Positions 54,167 through 62,658 of a stretch of 64,000 nt of DNA are shown piece by piece; the stretch's first letter is position 1; the number at the start of each line of letters is the position of its first letter. The stretch comes from an uncultured Prevotellaceae bacterium (GTDB lineage: Bacteria; Bacteroidota; Bacteroidia; Bacteroidales; Bacteroidaceae): NCBI GenBank assembly GCA_902785945.1, contig CADAAR010000011.1, positions 1-64,000 on the forward strand. Direction: 5' to 3'. A model generated the notes under the pieces. It worked only from the letters and a program-made list of their open reading frames with translations, did no database searches and was not told where the DNA came from. The position numbers were made by a program, and so were the translations under genes.

Positions 54167-54892
54167 TTAGTGCGCCTGAGTCTTGCTCAGGCGTGCGTAT
54201 TCCTCGCGGGCATTTTCCATATCGTCCAGGAATTCCTTGCTGGTGTGCAGACGGGCAAAACAGGCTGAGGCCAACGCGATGGAGGCATTGACGTCGCTCT
54301 GCCAGTGATAGCCTAGGATCACACGGCTCTGTCCCCATTCATAACCCAGCTTCATCAGGGCATCCTGAGCAGCGGGATTCACCTCGCTTAGCAACAGGGC
54401 CATACTCCAGCCTCGAATGGTATGTCCTGAGGGGTATGAGCCTGTGTTGCGCAACTCCTCTTCCTCCTGAGGATAGGCTGTCGACTCGTTCATTCTGACA
54501 AAGGGCCGTTTGCGCATATAGGTTTCTTTGGGGAGGTTGGCACTCAGACGGATGGTGGGAATCGCCTTGAGAAGCATCTTGTAGATGGCAGGTGTTGCCT
54601 CCCTCGAAATGGTCATACCGAAGGGCTTGCTGAAACAGACAGCCATCTTGGGAACACTTGTGACGACATGATCGATGGCCTCTTGTCCGCGTTCTGTGTT
54701 GCGTAAGGTCTTGCCCCACATATATTGGGTGAGGTCGTAAACGAACTGTGTCGATGCGGTGTCAGGCGGTGCTGGCAGGAAGGCAACGGCATTAGGCATT
54801 TCCTCAGCAGTGAAATAGGTGCTCTTAAACTGAGCACAGATGTTCGCAGTAGTCAGGACGACTGCAAAGATGGTGATAAAGAATCTTTTCAT
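54167..54892 (-). CDS. Class A non-specific acid phosphatase (PAP2 family)
   Basis: 241-aa exported phosphatase with signal peptide (MKRFFITIFAVVLTTANICA). The whole three-part active-site pattern is present: KETYMRKRP (K-x6-RP, about residues 117-125), YPSGH (about 150-154) and SRVILGYHWQSD (SR-x5-H-x3-D, about 188-199). It removes phosphate from small organic phosphates in the periplasm. It is convergent with the serpin gene (10 bp between stops). Confidence 0.93.
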   Translation of the reverse strand: MKRFFITIFAVVLTTANICAQFKSTYFTAEEMPNAVAFLPAPPDTASTQFVYDLTQYMWGKTLRNTERGQEAIDHVVTSVPKMAVCFSKPFGMTISREATPAIYKMLLKAIPTIRLSANLPKETYMRKRPFVRMNESTAYPQEEEELRNTGSYPSGHTIRGWSMALLLSEVNPAAQDALMKLGYEWGQSRVILGYHWQSDVNASIALASACFARLHTSKEFLDDMENAREEYARLSKTQAH

Positions 54893-54916
54893 ATTGTCTT
54901 TTTTTGATGATTGCTA

Positions 54917-55381
54917 TCAGATGTTGATACCGTAGTTCTGTTTCAGTTCGCTCATTACGAAGGTGCTTTCGATAGAGGCCAGGCTTTCTATCTCACCCAG
55001 TTTGTTGAGTACAAACTCCTGGTATTGCTTCATGTCGCGTGCCCGTACCTTTAATAAGTAGTCGTAGGCGCCCGAGGTGTTATAGCACTCGGTAACTTCA
55101 GGTATGCGCTGGATGCGACGATTGAAAGCATCGGCTATCTCGTGGTTGATCTGCTTCAGCTTGACTTTGCAGAACACTTGCAGACCCTGACCTAATTTCT
55201 CTGGATCGAGGATAGCCACATACTTCTTGATATAGCCTTTCTTCTCCAACCGTTTTTGGCGCTCAAACACGGGTGTTGGGGTCAGATGAACGGCATCGGC
55301 CAGCTCTTTGGTGGTCAATTTTGCGTTTTTTTGCAGCGTTTTCAGAATCTGCAGGTCGGTTTCGTCGAGTATTTCCGCCAT
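54917..55381 (-). CDS. Lrp/AsnC-family transcription regulator
   Basis: 154-aa regulator with an N-terminal HTH (DLQILKTLQKNAKLTTKELADAVHLTPTPV) and a C-terminal RAM/AsnC effector domain (AYDYLLKVRARDMKQYQEFV). Effectors are usually amino acids. It is divergent from metY, so control of methionine or cysteine synthesis is plausible by position. A TATATTTG box on the minus strand is at 55451-55458. Confidence 0.92.
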   Translation of the reverse strand: MAEILDETDLQILKTLQKNAKLTTKELADAVHLTPTPVFERQKRLEKKGYIKKYVAILDPEKLGQGLQVFCKVKLKQINHEIADAFNRRIQRIPEVTECYNTSGAYDYLLKVRARDMKQYQEFVLNKLGEIESLASIESTFVMSELKQNYGINI

Positions 55382-55509
55382 AATTTAGAGTTTTATTCTG
55401 TTTGGCAGCCTTTAGAAGGCCCGTTTTGGAAAGATTATCTTTTGCAGCTGCAAATATAGGGATATTTTCTGAATTGTGCAAGAAATTTGGAAGATATTTC
55501 TAAACTTCG

Positions 55510-55517
55510 TACCTTTG
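55510..55517 (+). promoter_or_regulatory. Putative promoter -7 box of metY
   Basis: TACCTTTG matches the consensus, 88 bp upstream of the metY ATG. The leader between is A-rich with repeated ACAAAAGAAC/ACATAAGAAC words. I do not recognise a SAM riboswitch in it. Confidence 0.6.
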
Positions 55518-55605
55518 CACCGTCGAAAAGACAAAAGAACAAGTTTTTAGACATAAGAACAAAAGAACATAATAATAACATTAAAATATAAGAAAGGATA
55601 AGGTT

Positions 55606-56892
55606 ATGAGTAAGAAAAATTATCGTTTTGAGACTTTACAACTTCATGTAGGCCAGGAACAGGCAGACCCCGCAACTGACGCTCGCGCCGTGCCCATCTA
55701 TCAGACCACGAGTTATGTGTTCCACAATTCTCAGCACGCTGCCGACCGTTTCGGCCTTCGCGATGCGGGTAATATCTATGGTCGCCTGACCAATTCCACT
55801 CAGGGCGTGTTCGAAGATCGCGTCGCTGCCCTCGAGGGTGGTGTAGCTGGACTCGCTGTCGCTTCTGGTGCTGCTGCTATCACCTATGCTCTGCAGAATA
55901 TTGCTCAGGCTGGCGATCATATCGTGGCTGCCGATAACCTCTATGGCGGAAGTTACAACCTGATTACTCACACGCTCGCAACACAGGGTATCACTAACAC
56001 TATTCTTAATGTGAACGACCTCGAGGCCCTCGAAGCCGCTATCCAACCCAACACAAAAGTCATATATGCAGAGACTTTCGGCAACCCCAACTCAGATGTG
56101 CTCGACCTCGAAGGTGTAGCTGCTGTGGCTCATAAGCACGGTATTCCGTTTATCGTCGACAACACCTTTGGCACACCTTATCTCATTCGTCCGCTGGAGC
56201 ATGGCGCTGACATCGTGGTGCATTCGGCTACGAAGTTCTTAGGTGGTCACGGTTCAAGTCTCGGTGGCGTCATCGTCGATGGTGGTCAGTTCGATTGGAA
56301 ACAGAACGACAAGTTCCCCACATTGGCTAAGCCCGATCCCTCGTATCATGGCATCGTCTTTGCTGATGCAGTAGGTGCTGCAGCTTACGTCACCCGCATC
56401 CGTGCCGTCATCCTGCGCGATACTGGTGCTGCCATCTCGCCCTTCAATGCCTTCATCCTCTTGCAGGGTGTGGAGACCTTGAGCCTGCGTGTGGAGCGTC
56501 ATGTAGAGAATGCGCTGAAGGTGGTTGATTTCCTGAAGAACCATCCGAAGGTGGCTGCTGTCCATCATCCGGCACTCGAGAGTCATCCCGACCACAAGCT
56601 CTATCAGAAGTACTTCCCCAATGGTGGCGGTTCTATCTTCACTTTCGAGATTAAGGGCGGACAGGAAGAGGCCTGGAAGTTTATCGATGCCCTGCAGATC
56701 TTCTCACTGCTGGCCAACGTGGCCGATGTGAAGAGCCTGGTGATTCATCCTTATACCACTACGCACTCACAGCTCTCGCCTGAGGAACTGGCCGAGCAGC
56801 ACATCACGCCCTCTACCATCCGTCTGAGCATTGGAACTGAGCATATCGACGACATTATCGACGACCTCTCACAGGCTTTCGACAAGATTTAA
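55606..56892 (+). CDS. metY: O-acetylhomoserine sulfhydrylase
   Basis: PLP enzyme that makes homocysteine from O-acetylhomoserine and a sulfur donor (428 aa). The start FETLQLHVGQEQADPATDARAVPIYQTTSYVF is typical of MetY, the PLP lysine is in HSATKFLGGHGSS (about residue 210), and the length fits MetY better than the shorter cystathionine enzymes. It is divergent from an Lrp regulator and 6 kb from the sulfur-carrier genes. Some MetY enzymes use a protein thiocarboxylate instead of sulfide. Confidence 0.9.
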   Translation: MSKKNYRFETLQLHVGQEQADPATDARAVPIYQTTSYVFHNSQHAADRFGLRDAGNIYGRLTNSTQGVFEDRVAALEGGVAGLAVASGAAAITYALQNIAQAGDHIVAADNLYGGSYNLITHTLATQGITNTILNVNDLEALEAAIQPNTKVIYAETFGNPNSDVLDLEGVAAVAHKHGIPFIVDNTFGTPYLIRPLEHGADIVVHSATKFLGGHGSSLGGVIVDGGQFDWKQNDKFPTLAKPDPSYHGIVFADAVGAAAYVTRIRAVILRDTGAAISPFNAFILLQGVETLSLRVERHVENALKVVDFLKNHPKVAAVHHPALESHPDHKLYQKYFPNGGGSIFTFEIKGGQEEAWKFIDALQIFSLLANVADVKSLVIHPYTTTHSQLSPEELAEQHITPSTIRLSIGTEHIDDIIDDLSQAFDKI

Positions 56893-56898
56893 ATAGAT

Positions 56899-56988
56899 AC
56901 AACGAATTAAGACGAATTACACAAATTAGTTTTGAATAAATACAATATCAAATAATTATAATTCGTGAAATTCGTCTTAATTCGTTGT
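56899..56988. repeat. Inverted pair of ACGAATTA arrays between metY and a LuxR-type regulator
   Basis: The left arm (56899-56928, containing ACGAATTAAGACGAATTAC) and the right arm (56959-56988, containing AATTCGTCTTAATTCGTTG) are inverted copies matching at 28 of 30 positions. The loop is a 30-bp AT-rich stretch. It could act as a weak terminator for metY, but its tandem-unit design resembles the other paired arrays at 6589-6765 and 32842-32947. Confidence 0.7.
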
Positions 56989-57006
56989 TAAAAGAAAAAA
57001 ACTTTG

Positions 57007-57014
57007 TACCTTTG
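57007..57014 (+). promoter_or_regulatory. Putative promoter -7 box of the LuxR-type regulator (leaderless configuration)
   Basis: TACCTTTG ends 6 bp before the ATG at 57021. The position shows that the longer reading frame from 56985 is not used. Confidence 0.65.
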
Positions 57015-57020
57015 CACGCG

Positions 57021-57665
57021 ATGGGAAAGTATATTTTAGCAGACAATCAGGAACTGACGCGGTTTGCGCTGGAGAGTCTCATTCACCAGAAAGGCGAGAA
57101 TGAGATTTTCAAGGCTAGCGACAAAGCCGGACTCGTGCAACTGTTGAAGGAGCACGAGAATGCGGTCGTATTGCTCGACTACACGCTGTTCGACTTTGCC
57201 GACGAAGACCAGTTGCTGATTGTGGCTGAGCGTTTCGCGCTGTCGGAGTGGATCCTTATCAGCGACGAGCTCACGCCTCAGTTCCTGCGTCGTGTGGTGT
57301 ATTCGTCCCACCAGTTCAGCATCGTATTCAAGGACGGTCCGTTGAAGGATATCCGCGATGCCCTTGATGCTGTTGGTCGTCATAACCGCCATATCAGCCA
57401 GCGGGCTTTGGAGGTCATCATCAACCAACAACAGGAAGACGAAGAGCATCCCAGCATCCTGACGGAGACGGAAACGGAGATTGTGCGCGCCATCGCTCAG
57501 GGCAAAACCACCAAGGAGATAGCCAACGAGCGCTTTTCGAGCGTCCACACCATCACCACGCATCGCAAAAATATTTTCCGCAAGCTGGGTGTCAATACGG
57601 CCCACGAGGTCATTAAATACGCCTTACGAGCGGGACTCGTTGATTCCTCTGAATTCTATATATAA
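57021..57665 (+). CDS. Response regulator with REC and LuxR-type HTH domains
   Basis: 214-aa regulator. The N-terminal part resembles a receiver domain: ADNQ near residue 7, a possible phospho-acceptor in VVLLDYTLFD (about 54), and FKD near 106. The first acidic pair is D-N rather than D-D, so normal phosphorylation is not certain. The C-terminal HTH (about 150-205) has LTETETEIVRAIAQGKTTKE and VHTITTHRKNIFRKLGV. No kinase is adjacent. The ATG at 57021 is fixed by the promoter box. Confidence 0.85.
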   Translation: MGKYILADNQELTRFALESLIHQKGENEIFKASDKAGLVQLLKEHENAVVLLDYTLFDFADEDQLLIVAERFALSEWILISDELTPQFLRRVVYSSHQFSIVFKDGPLKDIRDALDAVGRHNRHISQRALEVIINQQQEDEEHPSILTETETEIVRAIAQGKTTKEIANERFSSVHTITTHRKNIFRKLGVNTAHEVIKYALRAGLVDSSEFYI

Positions 57666-57699
57666 TAAAAGTGTGAGATTGAGTTCTCACACTTTTATT
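57664..57699. terminator. Bidirectional terminator, LuxR-type regulator / sulfur operon
   Basis: AATAAAAGTGTGAGA (57664-57678), loop TTGAGT, TCTCACACTTTTATT (57685-57699) form a perfect 15-bp stem between convergent genes, at the end of the encapsulin operon. Confidence 0.9.
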
Positions 57700-58918
57700 A
57701 TTTCAGGCTCTGCATAATATCCTCCAACAGGTCCTCACCGGCTTCGAGGCCAATACTGAGGCGGATGGTCGTGTCGGGGACGGACATCTCTGCACACTGT
57801 TCAGGGCTGAAGAGGCCGAAGATGGTCGAAGCAGGATGAATGGCGAGCGACTTACGGTCGAAGAGGTTCGTGGCTCGACGGATGATCTGGAGCTTGTCGA
57901 TGAAGGCCCATGCGGCTTCTTTCGATTCGAGGTCGATGGTGAAGACGGCACCAGGCAAAGGGCCGAATTGCTCACGAGAGAGTTCGTAGAAGGGGTTGTC
58001 CTCCAAGCCGGTGTAATTCACGCGTTTGATTTCAGGCAGTTGCTGACATTGTTTGGCGAGCCAAAGCGTGGTCTCTGCCTGACGACGGAAACGGATGTCG
58101 AGCGTGTCGAGGCCGAGAGTTTCCATATAGGCCGCCTGAGGCGTCATCAGCGCACCGAGGTTCGTTACCAATTCTGTTTTTACACGCGCTGTAAAGGCCA
58201 GTTTCTTGCCGACCTTCTTGGTACGTGCTTGTAATGCTGGCGAGGGTGACTGTGACCAATAGAATTTTCCGTAGTCGATGAGCAGACCGCCGAGACCTGT
58301 GCCACCACCAGAGATATATTTCGTGCTCGACACCACCTCGATATCCACACCGAAATCAACGGCGCGGAAGGCAGAGAAAGGCACGATGGTAGTATCGGCA
58401 ATCAGGGGTACACCTGCCTTGTGGGCGATGTCGGCCAGTTTGCGGATATCAGCCACAAACAACTGCGGATTAGTGATGATCTCGAAGAAAAGGGCACAGG
58501 TATTGTTGTCGATCTGTGCCTCAACCTCCTCGGGTTTCGTGAAATCGACAAAGCGCGGTTCTACGCCGAAGTTGCCGAGGGTGTCACGAATCAGCGAGAC
58601 ACTATTGCCAAACAGATGTTTCGAGGCCACGATGTTGAGTCCTGCCGCGCTGATAGCTGTGAGGGCATAGTGGATGGCTGCCATACCCGTGTTGAGTGCC
58701 GTCACGCTCGTTGCCCCAGTCAATTGCCGCACGCGTTCCTCTAGGTAGGTCACCGTGGGATTGGCGATGCGGGCATACGACGGCGCCATGGAACGACCGC
58801 AAAATGCGTCGCCCATGGCCTTGGCAGACTCAAACTCAAACGCCGCCGTATAGTAGACGGGCATCGACAATGCCCCGTATGCATCAGGTTTCTCGTTTCG
58901 TACTGCATTATCGTCCAA
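57698..58918 (-). CDS. Cys/Met-metabolism PLP enzyme, MetY-like, in the encapsulin operon
   Basis: 406-aa PLP enzyme of the cystathionine synthase/O-acetylhomoserine sulfhydrylase group. The N-terminal YGALSMPVYYTAAFEFES and the PLP lysine in SSTKYISGGGTGLGG (about residue 205) are family features. It is only distantly like the MetY at 55606. It overlaps the desulfurase gene by 11 bp, so it is the last gene of the encapsulin operon. Likely reactions are sulfur transfer to an O-acylated homoserine or serine; the exact one is open. Confidence 0.82.
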   Translation of the reverse strand: MDDNAVRNEKPDAYGALSMPVYYTAAFEFESAKAMGDAFCGRSMAPSYARIANPTVTYLEERVRQLTGATSVTALNTGMAAIHYALTAISAAGLNIVASKHLFGNSVSLIRDTLGNFGVEPRFVDFTKPEEVEAQIDNNTCALFFEIITNPQLFVADIRKLADIAHKAGVPLIADTTIVPFSAFRAVDFGVDIEVVSSTKYISGGGTGLGGLLIDYGKFYWSQSPSPALQARTKKVGKKLAFTARVKTELVTNLGALMTPQAAYMETLGLDTLDIRFRRQAETTLWLAKQCQQLPEIKRVNYTGLEDNPFYELSREQFGPLPGAVFTIDLESKEAAWAFIDKLQIIRRATNLFDRKSLAIHPASTIFGLFSPEQCAEMSVPDTTIRLSIGLEAGEDLLEDIMQSLK

Positions 58919-60434
58919 TGATTTTCTTAACTGCTATCACGAGCTTGTCCACGTCCTCGCGGGTGTTGTAGAGGGCGAAAGTGGGACGTACGCTCATTTC
59001 GTAGCCGAGTGCTCGAAGGGCGGGCTGGGCGCAGTGGTGACCAGCACGCACTGCGATGCCCTCCTTATCTAATAATGTACCTGTTTCTGGAACGGGGATG
59101 CCGTCGAGGACGAATGACACAACAGAGACGCGATTTTTGGGATTGCCAATGAGCGTCAAGCCAGGAATCTGGGCGAGTTGCTCACGGGCATACTCCGTCA
59201 ACTGATGCTCGTGGTGCTCAATGTTGCGCAGGCCGATGTGCGACACGTAGTCGAGGGCTGCACCCAGTCCGATGGCATCAGCCACGTTGGGTGTACCGGC
59301 TTCGAAACGGGCAGGCGGCACGTTGTACTCCGTGCGCTCGATGGTGACATCCTTGATCATGTTACCACCACCCTGCCAAGGCTGCATCTTATCCAGGAGT
59401 TCCTTGCGACCATAGACCACACCAATGCCGTTGGGACCGTAGATCTTATGACCACTGAACACGAAGAAGTCGGCACCCAGTGCTTGCACGTCGACAGGTG
59501 TATGAGCAATACTCTGAGCACCGTCGATCAGCACAGGAATCTGGTGGGCGTGGGCAATCTCGATGATGCGCTTTACGTCGTTGATAGTGCCAAACGTGTT
59601 GTTCACGTGGCCGACGCTGACGAATCTTGTGCGAGGCGTGATGAGTCGCTCGAACTCTGAGAGGATGAGGTCGCCGTTCTGATCCGTGGGAATGGCGCGT
59701 AGTGTGGCGCCTTTCTCTTGAGCAACGCGCTGCCAAGGTACGATGTTGGCGTGATGATCCAATTCAGATACAATCACCTCATCGCCCGGTGTCAGGAATT
59801 GCCGACCGTAGGTCTGCGCCACGAGGTTGATGCCCTCGGTGGTACCGCGTACGAAGATGATCTCCTCGCTGGTGGCGGCATTAATGAATCGCTGCACTTT
59901 TTCGCGGGCCTCCTCGTAGGCATCCGTCGCACGAGCAGCAAGGGTATGCGCCCCACGATGGATGTTACTATTATAAGTACGGTAATACTCCGAAATCTTG
60001 TCGATGACCTGGTTCGGCTTCTGAGTTGTGGCGCCGTTGTCTAACCACACGAGGTCGTGGCCGTTCACCTTCTGATTGAGCACAGGGAAATCGCGCTTGA
60101 TCTGCTCGGAGTTCAGTGTGTCGGCCTCCTCATAGTGCAGGTCGCGCAGCTTCTGCGTCTCAGGGATGCCAATGCCGAAGCCGTCATCTTTGGGCAGCGA
60201 AGAGGTATGGGCATCCGCATCGCCAATGTAGGGCAACTCGCCATAACCGCTACCACCCGCCAGCAGCTGATTGAAACCAGCTTCCAGCTCGGTCAGATTG
60301 AGGCTTTCATCCGGCAGTATCGCCTTCCTTTCCGCCTGCAATTCTTCGGGGCAGTACTTCTGTGCCACCTCTCGCAGTAGTGCGAAGCCAGGGTCTTCGA
60401 TACCGTATCCGTTAATATTCTGAATATCTATCAT
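58908..60434 (-). CDS. Cysteine desulfurase with encapsulin-cargo-type N-terminal extension
   Basis: 508-aa class V (SufS-like) desulfurase: cysteine to alanine plus enzyme-bound persulfide. The PLP lysine is in FVFSGHKIYGPNGIG and the reactive Cys in VRAGHHCAQPALR. It has about 100 extra N-terminal residues before the core starts at IKRDFPVLNQKVNG. This extension is rich in Gly, Asp and Ser (about 60-85) and is the type that targets family 2 encapsulin cargo. It overlaps the shell stop by 1 bp (TAATG), consistent with stoichiometric coupling to the shell. Confidence 0.92.
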   Translation of the reverse strand: MIDIQNINGYGIEDPGFALLREVAQKYCPEELQAERKAILPDESLNLTELEAGFNQLLAGGSGYGELPYIGDADAHTSSLPKDDGFGIGIPETQKLRDLHYEEADTLNSEQIKRDFPVLNQKVNGHDLVWLDNGATTQKPNQVIDKISEYYRTYNSNIHRGAHTLAARATDAYEEAREKVQRFINAATSEEIIFVRGTTEGINLVAQTYGRQFLTPGDEVIVSELDHHANIVPWQRVAQEKGATLRAIPTDQNGDLILSEFERLITPRTRFVSVGHVNNTFGTINDVKRIIEIAHAHQIPVLIDGAQSIAHTPVDVQALGADFFVFSGHKIYGPNGIGVVYGRKELLDKMQPWQGGGNMIKDVTIERTEYNVPPARFEAGTPNVADAIGLGAALDYVSHIGLRNIEHHEHQLTEYAREQLAQIPGLTLIGNPKNRVSVVSFVLDGIPVPETGTLLDKEGIAVRAGHHCAQPALRALGYEMSVRPTFALYNTREDVDKLVIAVKKIIGR

Positions 60435-61873
60435 TATTTCTCTACTTTGTTACGATGCTGATAATCGTGATAATAGCCCACCTCCACGTTTTCGAGCACA
60501 GCGATGGCATCGTCGGTGAGGGCGGCTAATGAGAAGTATTTCGTAAGCAGATAAGAAGCCACGCCGAACTTGTCGAGACCCATCAAACGGGCACTCAGTG
60601 ACGGGGCGATCTCGCCAGGAATGCCGCTCTGGTGCAGACCAATGACGCCTTGGTTCTTCTCACCAACACGTACGAGGATAATCTTCGTCGTACCAACACC
60701 ACGGCCTGTCAGATATTGACCCTCTACTTCTACCTTATCTGAAGGAATAAGGGGTACACCGCGCCACAGAATCACGCGAGTACCAAACAAATCAGTCGTC
60801 ACAGGCGGTACACCGCGCCACGTACATTCGCGCTCAAAGGCAGCAATCGCACGAGGATGGGCAATGAAGAAGGCGGGTTCCTTCCAAACTAACGACAGCA
60901 ACTCGTCGAGATCGTCGGGTGTGGGTGAACCATAGCGTGTGGTGATGCGGTAGGCGGGATTGGCAGCAGCCAACAGACCGAACTGTTTGTTGTTGATGAG
61001 TTCCCACTCCTGACGCTCCTTGATGCTCTCAATCGAGAGGCGCAGCTGTTCCTCCAACTGGTTGTAGGGATTATTATAGAGATCGCTCACGCGGGTATGC
61101 ACACGAACCACCGTCTGCAGCGTGTTCAGCGAGTACTCTGTGGGATTCTCCTCGTAGTCGATGTAGGTCTCAGGGATGATGTTGTCTTCCTCGTGACCGC
61201 TGACGAGGTCGATGTGCTTCTCGCCGTTGTCGTTGACAGATGCCTTCAGACGCAGCTGCTTGTCAACGGCCTTTGTGAACGTCTCGCGGAAGTCGGGCAC
61301 CTCCTTGATGAACTTGATGAGTTCCTTGAGTTTCAGGCCGAGGAACACGGTGGGTGTGATGGCGCGGACGGATACTGTTGACTCCTGCTCGTCGAGCAGA
61401 TCTGCCTCGCCGAAGTACTCGCCATCGCCTAAAAGAGCAATCCGTAAGTCCTCGCCGTGAGGACCCTTGCTGATGACTTCAGCCTGTCCGCTGGCTACGA
61501 TGAAGAAACGCTGCTTGTCCTTGCCCTCTTCTACGAAGAGTTTATCGACGTCGACCTCCTTGGCCTCGAATGAGCTAACCAGACGGTTCAGTATCTCGTC
61601 GTCGAACTCAGAGAAGAGGGGAATTGCCTTGAGGTTCTTAGCCGTAAACGACGGTACGCCGTTCACATACTGGATAGGCAGTCGGTCGTTCTTACGAAGT
61701 TCAACCTTCGTGCGGTTCACGCGGAACGTACCGCCGCTGACTTGTACCCAGGGCAACAACTTCAGAAGTAATCTCGGAGTGATTGAGCCCATCTGTGGGG
61801 CGGTCTTGGTGGTGGTTGCCAGTCTTCTGGCGGTAGCAGTAGTCACACTGCGCTGTAAATTAGAATCTGCCAT
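60434..61873 (-). CDS. Family 2B encapsulin shell protein with cyclic-nucleotide-binding domain
   Basis: 479-aa HK97-fold shell protein that assembles into a protein nanocompartment. The N-terminal arm contains TTKTAPQMGSITPRLLLKLLPWVQVSGGTFRVNR-type sequence (about residues 22-55). A cNMP-binding domain follows (about 80-205), with FVEEGKDKQRFFIVASGQAEV and GDGEYFGEADLL in place of the canonical phosphate-binding cassette. The HK97-like part is at about 240-479 (VVRVHTRVSDLYNNPYNQLEEQL). The cNMP insertion is what defines family 2B. Whether it binds a nucleotide here is untested. Confidence 0.9.
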   Translation of the reverse strand: MADSNLQRSVTTATARRLATTTKTAPQMGSITPRLLLKLLPWVQVSGGTFRVNRTKVELRKNDRLPIQYVNGVPSFTAKNLKAIPLFSEFDDEILNRLVSSFEAKEVDVDKLFVEEGKDKQRFFIVASGQAEVISKGPHGEDLRIALLGDGEYFGEADLLDEQESTVSVRAITPTVFLGLKLKELIKFIKEVPDFRETFTKAVDKQLRLKASVNDNGEKHIDLVSGHEEDNIIPETYIDYEENPTEYSLNTLQTVVRVHTRVSDLYNNPYNQLEEQLRLSIESIKERQEWELINNKQFGLLAAANPAYRITTRYGSPTPDDLDELLSLVWKEPAFFIAHPRAIAAFERECTWRGVPPVTTDLFGTRVILWRGVPLIPSDKVEVEGQYLTGRGVGTTKIILVRVGEKNQGVIGLHQSGIPGEIAPSLSARLMGLDKFGVASYLLTKYFSLAALTDDAIAVLENVEVGYYHDYQHRNKVEK

Positions 61874-61906
61874 AATCGTTTGAGTTTTTGATGTTATACT
61901 TATTAT

Positions 61907-62131
61907 TTATTTCTTAATTGTTACTTTATATGTAGTACCCTCCACCTGCTCGACAGAGAGAACGTTGTAGCCCTGTTCCTTGGCATTGCGAGGTACGTTG
62001 TCGAGAGGTTCGCCCTCGGCAAGCAGCACTTCTAAGATGTCGCCCGGCTGGAGCTTCGAGAGCTCGATCTTTGTCTTGACGAAGGTCATCGGGCAGTGCT
62101 CCTTCGTGATGTCTAATACCTTTGTTGCCAT
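61907..62131 (-). CDS. TusA/SirA-like sulfur-carrier protein
   Basis: 74-aa TusA-like protein. The persulfide Cys is in EHCPMTFVKTKIELSKL (Cys13); the usual CPxP is CPMT here, so the last position differs. The C-terminal QVEGTTYKVTIKK fits the fold. It is small enough to receive sulfur from the desulfurase or the DsrE-like protein. It lies between the DsrE-like and shell genes on the same strand. Confidence 0.87.
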   Translation of the reverse strand: MATKVLDITKEHCPMTFVKTKIELSKLQPGDILEVLLAEGEPLDNVPRNAKEQGYNVLSVEQVEGTTYKVTIKK

Positions 62132-62133
62132 AA

Positions 62134-62156
62134 CTATTCACTATTCATTATTCACT
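62134..62156. repeat. ATTCACT array between the TusA-like and DsrE-like genes
   Basis: Three imperfect units (CTATTCACTATTCATTATT, then CACT) of the same 7-nt motif as at 32842-32947. It ends at the DsrE-like stop codon. No inverted partner is visible nearby. Confidence 0.5.
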
Positions 62157-62634
62157 AAATAAACAACGTCTGTCCACCTTCGCTGAGGTTGAGGAACGAT
62201 GCCACGCCGAGCACGTCTTTCACCTCAGGGATAAAGTCCTCTTTCTTCAGGCCGAGCACGTGCATGGCCATCTCGCAGGCATAGAGGTTGATGCCAAGCG
62301 CCTTGGCCGCCTCAACGAGTTCTTCGAGGGTCGCCACGTTGTTCTTGCGCATCAGGTAGCGGAAGATTTTCGGGCCTGCGCCCAAGAAGTTGAATCGGCT
62401 CGTGGGAGTGACCTTCAAACCACCCATCATAAAGCCGAAGATTTTTGTGAGCCAGTTACCACCTGTAAACGAGCGACCCTGCTTCTGCTTGATGGCATCG
62501 AGGCCCCAGAAGGTGAAGAAGATGTTCACCTCATAACCTACTGCTGCCGCGCCCGTACCTAATGTAAATACTGCCGTCAGTTTGTCGAAATCGCCACTGA
62601 AAGCGATGATGCTTAATTTCTTGTTTTCTGCCAT
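62155..62634 (-). CDS. DsrE/DsrF-family sulfurtransferase-like protein
   Basis: 159-aa DsrE-like protein, first gene of the encapsulin operon. The start KLSIIAFSGDFDKLTAVFTLGTGAAAVGYEVNIFFTFWGLD is typical; a Cys in LYACEMAMHVLGL (about residue 124) is the likely persulfide site. Members of the family relay sulfur between desulfurases and TusA-like proteins. The ATG at 62634 is used; the longer frame crosses the promoter. Confidence 0.87.
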   Translation of the reverse strand: MAENKKLSIIAFSGDFDKLTAVFTLGTGAAAVGYEVNIFFTFWGLDAIKQKQGRSFTGGNWLTKIFGFMMGGLKVTPTSRFNFLGAGPKIFRYLMRKNNVATLEELVEAAKALGINLYACEMAMHVLGLKKEDFIPEVKDVLGVASFLNLSEGGQTLFI

Positions 62635-62658
62635 AAAAAAATACGTTTGAGTTCTGGG

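Noticed and set aside
55518..55605. A SAM-type riboswitch in the metY leader
   Set aside because: The leader is A-rich and short, with no conserved riboswitch stems that I can recognise.
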